From Sulfurimicrobium sp031426915 (GTDB lineage: Bacteria; Pseudomonadota; Gammaproteobacteria; Burkholderiales; Sulfuricellaceae): 64,000 nucleotides of DNA. A program made the position numbers and the translations under genes. The DNA lies in the NCBI GenBank assembly GCA_031426915.1, contig JASJPB010000007.1, forward strand, positions 1-64,000, written 5' to 3'. Shown piece by piece: positions 42,909 to 50,560 of the stretch. Every line of letters starts with the position of its first letter. Positions within the stretch are counted from its first letter, which is position 1. The notes under the pieces are model-generated. The model was not told where the DNA came from and ran no database searches. It was given only the letters and a program-made list of their open reading frames with translations.

Positions 42909-43005
42909 GTTGCTCCTTATATAGCGGGTTTATCGTAGCGTCAGAAACGCCTTGGTGTGGACCAGTTCCCGCCGCTCGGTATCGCGATCAGCGGTTAAGA
43001 ACCGT

Positions 43006-43032
43006 ATGCGTCAATGGATACTTTATGTTTGG
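43006..43032. promoter_or_regulatory. shared upstream motif, copy 2
   Basis: GTCAATGGATACTTTATGT repeats the motif at 42521-42550, here about 100 nt upstream of the small ferredoxin-fold gene (start 42908). Evidence is sequence similarity and position only. Confidence 0.35.
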
Positions 43033-43076
43033 TGGACTGTCTATCGCCGCATCCGTTTCAGGCAATAGGCAACGCC

Positions 43077-43484
43077 TCATGAAAACCAGCGCAAAAAGGC
43101 CGCCGCCGTCAATGCCGTGGCGCCCAGGGCCGTCAGTATCCGCCACACGCCACGACGCCAGGCTGCGGGCCGGTTTGCGGCATGGAGCAGATAGAAGGCC
43201 GCCAGCGAAAAGGCGGAAACTGCGCATGCCACCTTGATCGCCAGCGCGACCAGCGCGACCGCGCTGAGGTCGGGAAACTGCCCGTAATAGTAGAAGCTAA
43301 TGGCGCCGAAGGCAGCGCCGCTCGCCACCTGGGCCACCCATCCCGATATCACCAGCCATGCGAGGGAACGCTCCAGTTCCGGGCGCATCAGCCACAGCGA
43401 GGCCACCGCCCCGCCTATGACGGCGCTGGCACCGAAGTTATGCACCACCTGGGTCAGGGCATATCCCAGATTCTGGAGGTCCAT
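43077..43484 (-). CDS. four-helix integral membrane protein
   Basis: A 135-aa protein consisting of four membrane helices (about 8-30, 38-65, 70-98 and 108-132). Family not recognised. The start at 43484 follows the stop of the upstream gene; an in-frame ATG at 43499 would overlap that gene by 11 nt. Either way the two genes are adjacent and probably translated together. Confidence 0.65.
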   Translation of the reverse strand: MDLQNLGYALTQVVHNFGASAVIGGAVASLWLMRPELERSLAWLVISGWVAQVASGAAFGAISFYYYGQFPDLSAVALVALAIKVACAVSAFSLAAFYLLHAANRPAAWRRGVWRILTALGATALTAAAFLRWFS

Positions 43485-43488
43485 GGGT

Positions 43489-43839
43489 TCATTCCACATT
43501 CACCTTGACGCATTGCTCGACGCCGATCGGCACATGCGCCTTGTTCACCACCTTGATGCACAGCGTGTGTGCGCCTGCGGCCAGGGATTCAAGCGCTTGG
43601 CTTCCGGAAAGTTTGCGCAGGATGGCGGCTTCCTTGTTGTCCACGTAAAGATGAATGTGATCGCCGCGCGGACCGGGCACAACCTCGTAATCAATCCGGT
43701 TCTGGGACATGGCGTCCAGCTTCGCGCCATCGGCCGGGAAGGATATTTTTGCATAAGGTTCGGCTGCCGCAACACAGGTCGAAAACAGTGCGACAGACAG
43801 CGCCAATATGATGCGACTGGGGAGGAGATGAGAATGCAT
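43489..43839 (-). CDS. small periplasmic beta-sandwich protein
   Basis: A 116-aa exported protein with a signal peptide of about 25 residues (CVAAAEPY). The mature part (AKISFPADGAKLDAMSQ, DHIHLYVDNKEAAIL, AGAHTLCIKVVN) looks like an Ig-type beta sandwich with DHIHLY, a possible metal-binding turn. The start at 43839 has GGAG upstream; the longer frame has no signal peptide. It is encoded directly before the four-helix membrane protein, which may be its partner. Confidence 0.7.
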   Translation of the reverse strand: MHSHLLPSRIILALSVALFSTCVAAAEPYAKISFPADGAKLDAMSQNRIDYEVVPGPRGDHIHLYVDNKEAAILRKLSGSQALESLAAGAHTLCIKVVNKAHVPIGVEQCVKVNVE

Positions 43840-44062
43840 GGCTTTACTCCATAAAGACTGAACACCCTGAAAGTGTAGGAAAAGCAGTGCAGGAACACAG
43901 TACGGCAAACTGTGTATTTCTCATGGTTCAAGTCTTTAGCCGGCAGGATTCTTGGCCGGATTCGTCTCCATCAGTTGACGACCGAAGGCATTGGGGGAAT
44001 TTCATGGAGTATTTTGGATGAAACCGGAACCAGAAGGGCAGCTATAGCGGCACGGAGGACCG

Positions 44063-46351
44063 TTAGTTAATCGGTGAGGCCTCGTAAACGGTTACCCGAT
44101 TGCGCCCCTCACTCTTCGAGCGGTAGAGCATTTCATCTGCGTGGGCAAGCAGAGTGTCCATATCGTTGCCGTGCGCGGGAAATCCAGCGACACCCGCCGA
44201 CAGCGTTACCCGAATATCCCATTCGCCGTGCCTCACCAGCGTTCCGGCCAGATCGGCTCGCCACAATTCAATCCGTTGCAACGCATGTTCGGCGGACATT
44301 CTAGGCATGACTACCACGAACTCCTCGCCACCATAGCGGCAGATCACGTCGCTTTCGCGTGCACTTCGCTTCAAGAGTGCCGCCAGGGACCTGAGGACTT
44401 CATCGCCTGCAGCGTGACTGTAGGTGTCATTGATTTTCTTGAAGTGATCGAGGTCGATCATGATCACCGCCACCGGATAATTCTCGCGGCGGGCACGCGC
44501 CAATTCACGTGGCAGGGCTTCATCGAGGTAGCCCCGGTTATAGATACCCGTCAGCGGATCGCGGATCGCCTTTTCCTGCAAGTCGATCTTCTCATCGCTT
44601 AGTTCCTTGAGCTGGAATTCGAGATGGCGTTGTGACTGCTCCAGTTCGACGTCCTGCCGCCGGCGCTCGGTGATGTCACGACCGATCCCCTGGTAGCCGG
44701 CAATCTGACCGTTTGCGTCATAAATCGGAATGGTCAGAACGTCGATCCAGATGACGCGACCATCCTTGCAGCGTTGCGGAATCTCGAAGCGCAAGGCCTC
44801 ATTCTTGCGACCCTCGGCTTCAAGCTGCTCGCGTTTTTCGAGCAACCTGGACAGCATCAGCTGGCCTTCCGGTGTCAGCGTGTCCGCAATCGATTGTCCA
44901 ATCACTTCATCACGCGCAAAACCGCGCAGGCGGCGATCCGCGTCGTTGATATAGGTAAAGCGGTTCTCGCGGTCAGCCTTCCAGACGACATCGGCCATAT
45001 TTTCCGCCAGCATGCGGAATTGCTCCTCGCTTGCGCGCAGTGCTATTTCGGCCAATTGGCGTGCGGTGATATCGCGAAAAGCCATTACCACGCCGTGCTT
45101 ACCATCGAGATCGTCAGCCCTTGACGCGGCATACTCGACGGCAAATCCCTGCCCATCCTTTCTCCAGAAGTGGTCGGTACCAAGCTTTTCCGTTCCCTCG
45201 TTCAACAGCCTGCCAATGGGGCACTCACCATCAGGGTAAGGTGTGCCATCAGGCAGGGAATGATGAATGGTGTCGTGCAGACTTTTACCTACCAGTTCGC
45301 TCGCTGTGTAACCAAATAGTCGCGCACCAGTCGGATTGATGAACGCGACCCGACCCTGTGCATCGATTCCGCAGATGCCGTCTTCAACCGTGTCCAGCAC
45401 CGTCTGCATGCGCCTGACCACGCTCTGTTCGCGTGCTCTCGCTTTTCTCGTAATATTGGCCATCCAGCCGGCGACAAGAAACAGAAGCGCGAGGGTGCTA
45501 ACCAGCACCATGGCCCGCTGCCGCCAGGGCGACAGAATTTCGTCGCGGCTGAGGCTGACGACGATGGCAATGGGGAGGCCGGCATGCTTGCGATAGGCTA
45601 TCCGCCGCGTAATGCCGTCGATCGCCGATACCGCGGTGAAGGTGCCTACCGACTGCTTCTTCATCTCGTCGAGCAACTTCAAGCTAAACCGCTTGCCCGC
45701 TGCACCGGCGTCGGGGTGGCGCATGATGACAGCACCGTCGCTGCGTGCCAGAGTATAAGCGGCGGTTTCGCCCAGCTTGAGTTCGCTGACCACCTGAATG
45801 AAGACGTCGATATCGATGGCCGCCATCGCCACCCCAGCGAAGGAGCCATCGGGCGCGTCGATGCGGCGGCTGAGGTTAAACACTTTCTTGCCCGTCGTCT
45901 TGCCGACGATGGTTTCGCCAATGAACAGGCCGACACCCTGCTGTTGCTGTGCAGTGAAGTATTCACGGTCGGTCGCGTTGTTGGTCGAATGACGCATATG
46001 GGACGCCATCACCGCCGAGCCATCTGCACGGTAAAGCCACAGCCGTCCGCTGACCGGAAGCTTCTTGGCCATTTCAACGAAGTGTGGCCAGCGCCGATCT
46101 CCCCCACTTCCCATGATGTCGTGGTCGCGGACCTCGTCGAGCGCGCGATCGAGAATGTTGTTGGCGTTGGCAATCACATGGGAAGTATGGGTTTCGAGCA
46201 GCCGGGCGACACTCGCCAGCTGATTGTCGGCTGCCGCCAGCGTGGCCTGATAGTCATGCCACAACCAGGCGCCGGTTCCGGATACGACGGCTGCGCTGAG
46301 CAGTATCCATCTGAGAACGGAATAGGGCAATGGTTTAAACGGCAGAGGCAT
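44063..46351 (-). CDS. Cache-PAS-PAS-GGDEF diguanylate cyclase
   Basis: A 762-aa membrane sensor. A membrane helix (about 12-30) precedes a periplasmic Cache-type ligand domain to about 280, and a second helix lies near 283-300. Two PAS domains (about 310-430 and 443-565) follow, with a short coiled-coil linker, then a GGDEF domain with an intact GGEEF near residues 674-678 and DLDHFKKINDTYSHAAGD. No EAL domain is present, so it should make c-di-GMP in response to an external ligand and an internal PAS signal. It could feed the polysaccharide cluster at 6-13 kb, but nothing here proves it. Confidence 0.92.
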   Translation of the reverse strand: MPLPFKPLPYSVLRWILLSAAVVSGTGAWLWHDYQATLAAADNQLASVARLLETHTSHVIANANNILDRALDEVRDHDIMGSGGDRRWPHFVEMAKKLPVSGRLWLYRADGSAVMASHMRHSTNNATDREYFTAQQQQGVGLFIGETIVGKTTGKKVFNLSRRIDAPDGSFAGVAMAAIDIDVFIQVVSELKLGETAAYTLARSDGAVIMRHPDAGAAGKRFSLKLLDEMKKQSVGTFTAVSAIDGITRRIAYRKHAGLPIAIVVSLSRDEILSPWRQRAMVLVSTLALLFLVAGWMANITRKARAREQSVVRRMQTVLDTVEDGICGIDAQGRVAFINPTGARLFGYTASELVGKSLHDTIHHSLPDGTPYPDGECPIGRLLNEGTEKLGTDHFWRKDGQGFAVEYAASRADDLDGKHGVVMAFRDITARQLAEIALRASEEQFRMLAENMADVVWKADRENRFTYINDADRRLRGFARDEVIGQSIADTLTPEGQLMLSRLLEKREQLEAEGRKNEALRFEIPQRCKDGRVIWIDVLTIPIYDANGQIAGYQGIGRDITERRRQDVELEQSQRHLEFQLKELSDEKIDLQEKAIRDPLTGIYNRGYLDEALPRELARARRENYPVAVIMIDLDHFKKINDTYSHAAGDEVLRSLAALLKRSARESDVICRYGGEEFVVVMPRMSAEHALQRIELWRADLAGTLVRHGEWDIRVTLSAGVAGFPAHGNDMDTLLAHADEMLYRSKSEGRNRVTVYEASPIN

Positions 46352-46482
46352 GGTCAGTTGGAATCAGGCGAAGAATGTAGATCTTAAATCTAAATTCTGG
46401 TAACTACCATTGTTCAGTGGAAAATCATGGCCCCGATTACGCCCACCGGCCTTGGTGCCCCGATAATTCCTTCACGGGGCGC

Positions 46483-46563
46483 GGGGTCAAGTCTTGATAT
46501 CACGTTTTCGCTACTCTCTTTTATCGCTGTAGAACGGCAACCGCGATGTCAAGACTTGACCCC
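46483..46563. mobile_element. 81-bp non-autonomous element related to the RAYT element
   Basis: Inverted ends GGGGTCAAGTCTTGATAT (46483-46500) and ATGTCAAGACTTGACCCC (46546-46563) differ at only a few positions from the 17-bp ends of the transposase element at 33191-34111, and the next bases (CACGTTTTC versus CACGCTTTTC) also match. There is no gene inside. The remaining part of 46352-46701 shows only the TAC operator. Confidence 0.85.
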
Positions 46564-46681
46564 GACGTTTTTTCAACCAGGGTAGCGTCACGACAAAACA
46601 GGTAATGAGGATGGTGTTATTATTGCGAACATCATCGCATCATCAGGTTTTTACAACGCATGCCAAAGAAATTGCACCAAC

Positions 46682-46699
46682 TATAATAAAATTATTATA
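46682..46699. promoter_or_regulatory. TAC-module operator/promoter palindrome
   Basis: TATAATAA-AA-TTATTATA is a perfect palindrome with a 2-nt centre and includes a -10-like TATAAT. It ends three nt before the toxin ATG, so the mRNA may be leaderless and the antitoxin could repress by covering the start. Confidence 0.65.
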
Positions 46700-46701
46700 A
46701 T

Positions 46702-47094
46702 ATGCCCCCTATCCTTTACGACTATGTCAATATCCACGGTGAAAATGAGTTTAAGTCCTGGACAAAGGGGCTTCAGACCCAGCAAAAGGCAAAGCTTAAT
46801 CAGAAGCTCGATCTGCTAAAGGCGCACGGTGAAGGCCTCTTTCCAGAGATACTGACTGGGACAGACACAGCCGGAATATTGAAACTTCGAGTAAAAGGAA
46901 ACGTCCAACTTCGGCCCATGCTATGCAGAGGGCCGATTGACGTTGGTGGTGAATACACGCTATTGCTTGGTGCAAAAGAGGTTGGTGGCAAGTTGAAGCC
47001 ACCCGGAGCTGACGCGACCGCCGAGTCATTAAAGTCTTGCGTTGCGAACGACCCGGCAAATAGGAGAACGGAACATGAAAAAGTTAGCAAATGA
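46702..47094 (+). CDS. HigB/RelE-type toxin of a TAC module
   Basis: A 130-aa RelE/HigB-superfamily (Gp49-like) protein. Segments NEFKSWTKGLQTQQKAKL and GILKLRVKGNVQLRPMLCRG match the helix-strand core of mRNA interferases. It is the first of three overlapping or closely spaced, AT-rich genes. No ribosome site precedes it. Confidence 0.82.
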   Translation: MPPILYDYVNIHGENEFKSWTKGLQTQQKAKLNQKLDLLKAHGEGLFPEILTGTDTAGILKLRVKGNVQLRPMLCRGPIDVGGEYTLLLGAKEVGGKLKPPGADATAESLKSCVANDPANRRTEHEKVSK

Positions 47095-47566
47095 ACTTAT
47101 CGACGATTTCTCCGATAAAGAATATGCGCACAGTTACATGGAAAGTTATGTGAACGCTGAAATAGCGGCGCAAATAAAGGTGTTGCGAGAAGACCGGGGG
47201 TTTACCCAAGAACAACTCGCCGAGTTGGCTGGAATGAAACAGGAGCGCGTCAGCGCGTTGGAAGACGTGGATTATGACGCTTGGACAGTAAAGACATTGC
47301 GCAAGCTTGCACGGGCGTATGACGTTCATCTACAGGTGCGTTTCGTTCCATTCAGCCAAGGAATTCTCGATGTCACAAATCTTAGCCGTGGTCGTCTTCA
47401 AGTTGTGTCCAGAAAAGATGATCTACGCGAGTTTGTTCGTCACGAACTCGTAAATCCGGACGGGCAATGGAAACCGATTGACACGAAGGGGCTGCCAAAG
47501 TTGGTGGTTAAGTCCATTCGTGGTCCGATTGAGCCAAGCAATAACTGGCAACGACTTGCTGCATAA
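47075..47566 (+). CDS. HigA-type XRE antitoxin of a TAC module
   Basis: A 163-aa protein with an N-terminal dimer segment and a helix-turn-helix (FTQEQLAELAGMKQERVSALE), then a C-terminal tail of about 70 residues. Long antitoxin tails act as chaperone-addiction regions in TAC systems. The start at 47075 has TAGGAGAA upstream and lies inside the toxin gene (20-nt overlap). Confidence 0.85.
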   Translation: MKKLANELIDDFSDKEYAHSYMESYVNAEIAAQIKVLREDRGFTQEQLAELAGMKQERVSALEDVDYDAWTVKTLRKLARAYDVHLQVRFVPFSQGILDVTNLSRGRLQVVSRKDDLREFVRHELVNPDGQWKPIDTKGLPKLVVKSIRGPIEPSNNWQRLAA

Positions 47567-47576
47567 TGGGTTAAAC

Positions 47577-48083
47577 ATGGCTGAAGAGAATACTGAGACA
47601 AAGGGGGCCGCAGAGACTTTTACGTTGCGTGGCATTTATTTCCGCACCGTAGAAACAAAACTATTGAATGATTTCGACCCGCTTGCTCCAGGTCAACAGC
47701 TTTCCGCGTTCTTTAGAAATACTGACGGCACCGTCGATTGCAGAGAAACTACAGTTTCAGATGGTACGAATAGCAGCCTTATTCATTCTTGTGCATTCAA
47801 CACGGGATTTGAGTTTGCCTACGTATTGATGACAGATGGGGAAGCCCCGTCAGATGAAGATAGAGAGAAGGCAACCGTAGCACTTATTAGCGCATATATT
47901 ACCGCCGATTACTTGGTGCCAGGCCCCAGCTTTCCGGAACAAAATGTCTTAACTGGTTGGGCGACAACCAATGCGCTCTTGCACTGCTGGCCTTATTGGC
48001 GAGAATTTTGCCAAAGCACCATGTTGCGCATGAATCTACCGGTTACTACAATCCCTCTCTTGCGTCTTCAACACAAAGTCTAG
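47577..48083 (+). CDS. SecB-like chaperone of a TAC module
   Basis: A 168-aa protein whose order and C-terminal region (YWREFCQSTMLRMNLP, IPLL) resemble SecB (Y-RE-I...R-G-P...L-P), with an N-terminal beta segment FTLRGIYFRTV and GFEFAYVL. It directly follows the toxin and antitoxin genes, the arrangement of toxin-antitoxin-chaperone systems in which a dedicated SecB-like protein protects the antitoxin. Sequence similarity is weak, so the call rests on both pattern and context. Confidence 0.7.
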   Translation: MAEENTETKGAAETFTLRGIYFRTVETKLLNDFDPLAPGQQLSAFFRNTDGTVDCRETTVSDGTNSSLIHSCAFNTGFEFAYVLMTDGEAPSDEDREKATVALISAYITADYLVPGPSFPEQNVLTGWATTNALLHCWPYWREFCQSTMLRMNLPVTTIPLLRLQHKV

Positions 48084-48094
48084 TCGCAACAAGA

Positions 48095-48115
48095 AACCCG
48101 CTTCGGCGGGTTTTC
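48095..48115 (+). terminator. rho-independent terminator after the TAC module
   Basis: Stem AACCCGC/GCGGGTT with TTCG loop (48095-48112), followed by TTTC. It can serve both the TAC operon and, in reverse (A-rich on the other side), the converging DUF1289 gene. Confidence 0.85.
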
Positions 48116-48431
48116 ATTTCACTGTTCCGTCCGTGTTTCCATCGAGGTCCAGGCCTTGCATTTTATATATTCTCCCCGACCTTCCGCCCGTTTCACTGCC
48201 CGGCTCACGGTAGAGCAACTTACGCGAATATTTCACCCACTTGGGCCGGTTGCGGATGGTGTCCATGCCGTTCACGCGTTCCCAGATCAAGCGTGTTTGT
48301 TCCTCATCGAGTAACAGCCACTTGTCCACCTCCTCGGCGGTACGTCCGCAACCTTTGCAAACAACATCTCCCAGGCTGGTGGAGCAGTAGCCGATGCAGG
48401 GGGAACTCGGGGTTTTATGGCTTAACGTCAT
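48114..48431 (-). CDS. DUF1289 family protein
   Basis: A 105-aa protein with the N-terminal DUF1289 cysteine motif (SPCIGYCSTSLGDVVCKGCGRT), a probable metal-binding knuckle, then a helical EEVDKWLLLDEEQ segment. The C-terminal half is basic and longer than usual. It lies 48 nt downstream of fumC on the same strand and may share its transcript. Confidence 0.85.
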   Translation of the reverse strand: MTLSHKTPSSPCIGYCSTSLGDVVCKGCGRTAEEVDKWLLLDEEQTRLIWERVNGMDTIRNRPKWVKYSRKLLYREPGSETGGRSGRIYKMQGLDLDGNTDGTVK

Positions 48432-48479
48432 GGGTGCGGATTATACGCGCGACAGGTGACGGTGCATCGAAGCGCCGGA

Positions 48480-49877
48480 TCAGGATTCATCCGGGCGCAC
48501 CATCGCAGCCGCCTGCACCCAGCGCTCGAATTCGGTCTCCGTCACATAGCCTGACGCCAGCGCCGCCAGCTTCAGGCTGGTGCCGTCGCGATATGCCCGT
48601 TTGGCGATTTCCGCCGCCCTGTCGTAGCCGATGTGCGGCGTCAGCGCAGTCGCCAGCATCAGGGATTGCTGCAACAGGGTTTCGATCCTGTCCCGGTTGG
48701 CCTCGATGCCGCGCGCGCAATATTTCTCGAAACTGTTCATGCCGTCGGCGAGCAGGCGCAGACTTTGCAGGAAATTGTGGGCGATGAGGGGCTTGAAGGT
48801 GTTCAGCTCGAAGCTGCCCGAGGCGCCGCCGATGTTGATCGCGACGTCGTTGCCGAAGACTTGGCAGCACAGCATGGCGAGCGCCTCGCACTGGGTCGGG
48901 TTGACCTTGCCCGGCATGATGGAACTGCCCGGCTCGTTCTCGGGAAGGGAGATTTCCCCCAGCCCCGATCTCGGCCCGGATGCCAGCCAGCGGATGTCGT
49001 TGGCGATTTTCATCAGCGCGGCGGCGAGGGTTTTGAAGGCGCCGTGGGCGGCCACCAGCGCGTCGTGGGCCGCCAGCGCCGCGAACTTGTTGGCCGCGCT
49101 GCGGAAGGGCAGGGCATAGCTGCGTGCCAGTTCCGCCGCGACCAGCGGGCCGAAGGCGGCGGGGGTGTTGAGCCCGGTGCCCACCGCCGTGCCGCCGGCC
49201 GCGAGTTCCAGCAAGGCCGGTTGCGCGGCGACGAGCAGGGACTCCGCGTAATCCAGTTGCGCCACATAGCCCGAAAACTCCTGCCCCAGGGTCAGCGGAA
49301 CCGCGTCCTGGAGATGGGTGCGGCCGATCTTGACGATGTCGGCGAATGCCGCGGAGCGGTTTGCCAGTGTCGCGCGCAGGTTGCGCAGCGCCGGCAGCAG
49401 TTGCCGCGCAATGCCCAGGCTCGCGGCCACATGTATGGCGCTGGGGAAAATGTCATTGGACGACTGGCCGAGATTGACCTCGTCGTTGGCATGCACCAGC
49501 CGGGTTTCGCCCCTGTCGCCGCCGAGCAGTTCCGAGGCGCGATTGGCGAGCACTTCGTTGAGATTCATGTTGCTCTGGGTGCCTGAACCCGTCTGCCAAA
49601 CCGAGAGCGGGAACTCCTGCTCGTGGCGGCCGGCCAGCACTTCGTCAGCGGCCCGGATGATGGCGTCCGCTTTTTTCCCGTCCAGCTGGGCCAGATCGCG
49701 GTTGACGACGGCGCAGGCGCGCTTGAGCGCGGCCAGTGACAGGATCAACTCGGGCGCCATGCGCTCGGATGAAATCCTGAAATGCTCGATCGCGCGCTCG
49801 GTCTGCGCGCCCCACAGCCGGTCTTCGGCAACCGGGATGGTGCCGAAAGAGTCGCGTTCGATTCTGCTGACGCTCAT
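48480..49877 (-). CDS. fumC: class II fumarate hydratase
   Basis: A 465-aa fumarase of the class II (iron-independent) type, which interconverts fumarate and malate in the TCA cycle. Motifs: SGTQSNMN, the GRTHLQDAVP His region, and the superfamily signature GSSIMPGKVNP (about 315-325). The start at 49877 gives the conserved RIERDSFGTIPVAEDRLWGAQT beginning after four residues. The preceding gene's stop overlaps (ATGA). Confidence 0.96.
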   Translation of the reverse strand: MSVSRIERDSFGTIPVAEDRLWGAQTERAIEHFRISSERMAPELILSLAALKRACAVVNRDLAQLDGKKADAIIRAADEVLAGRHEQEFPLSVWQTGSGTQSNMNLNEVLANRASELLGGDRGETRLVHANDEVNLGQSSNDIFPSAIHVAASLGIARQLLPALRNLRATLANRSAAFADIVKIGRTHLQDAVPLTLGQEFSGYVAQLDYAESLLVAAQPALLELAAGGTAVGTGLNTPAAFGPLVAAELARSYALPFRSAANKFAALAAHDALVAAHGAFKTLAAALMKIANDIRWLASGPRSGLGEISLPENEPGSSIMPGKVNPTQCEALAMLCCQVFGNDVAINIGGASGSFELNTFKPLIAHNFLQSLRLLADGMNSFEKYCARGIEANRDRIETLLQQSLMLATALTPHIGYDRAAEIAKRAYRDGTSLKLAALASGYVTETEFERWVQAAAMVRPDES

Positions 49878-50218
49878 AGCTTGAGCAGGTTGTCGATTTT
49901 CGCGGCGCAAATGAAATCGTTTTCCGACAATCCGCCGATGGCGTGGGTGGAATAGCGCACCCGGCACTGGTTGTAGCCGACTTCCAGGTCCGGATGGTGA
50001 TCCTCGCGATGCGATATCCAGGCCGTGGCATTCACGAACGCCATGGTTTCGTGGTAGTTCTTGAAATGAAAGGTCTTGGCGATTTCCTTGCCCGCCTGTT
50101 CCCATTCGTTCAAGGCCTCCAGCATGCGCTCGATTTCCGGCTGTTCCATGGGCGGAACGCCGCCTTCGCAAGGCTTGCAGGTTTTCGTGGTCAGATCGCA
50201 TGCGAGTTCCGTGTTCAT
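49874..50218 (-). CDS. pterin-4a-carbinolamine dehydratase
   Basis: A 114-aa PCD/DCoH family protein: HFKNYHETMAFVNATAW and the active-site EDHHPDLEVGYN and STHAIGGLSENDF. It recycles oxidised tetrahydropterin. An N-terminal extension with CEGG and two Cys is also present. It is translationally coupled to fumC by ATGA; the link between the two is not metabolic in any obvious way. Ribosome site AGGAGG. Confidence 0.92.
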   Translation of the reverse strand: MNTELACDLTTKTCKPCEGGVPPMEQPEIERMLEALNEWEQAGKEIAKTFHFKNYHETMAFVNATAWISHREDHHPDLEVGYNQCRVRYSTHAIGGLSENDFICAAKIDNLLKL

Positions 50219-50265
50219 GATTGCCTCCTGATATGCGGTTTTTGATTAAGCTTAAAAAATATTCT

Positions 50266-50408
50266 AACCGCAAAGGGCGCGAAGGTTCGCAAAGGAATTC
50301 AAAGGCTTGAACAGATTTGTCGGCTAACCGATGGGCGGCGCGTTGCCATTGATTAACCCTTCGTTTTACCTTGCGAACCTTCGCGTCCTTGGCGGTGAAA
50401 TGCGGTTT
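50266..50408. repeat. 144-bp dispersed hairpin repeat, copy B (inverted)
   Basis: The reverse complement of this stretch follows copy A (40574-40717) from end to end with scattered substitutions. It occupies most of the 341-bp spacer between the divergently transcribed pterin dehydratase and glucoamylase genes. The rest of the spacer is AT-rich and has no gene. Confidence 0.88.
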
Positions 50409-50560
50409 TAGATTAATTTATTTTTGACCATTTGACACTAATACCCGAGTATAGTTGTCAAGTAAAGTGATTCCTGCCTCGGCAGGCGCGGATAAGCCAT
50501 ATTCATGAACTTATCGTGGGGCAGGCTTATCAAAACTGAAACAGTTTCGGGACTGAGTCC

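Noticed and set aside
49878..50273. An upstream extension of the fumC reading frame
   Set aside because: It overlaps the pterin dehydratase gene in another frame and lacks fumarase similarity; the ATG at 49877 gives the normal N-terminus.
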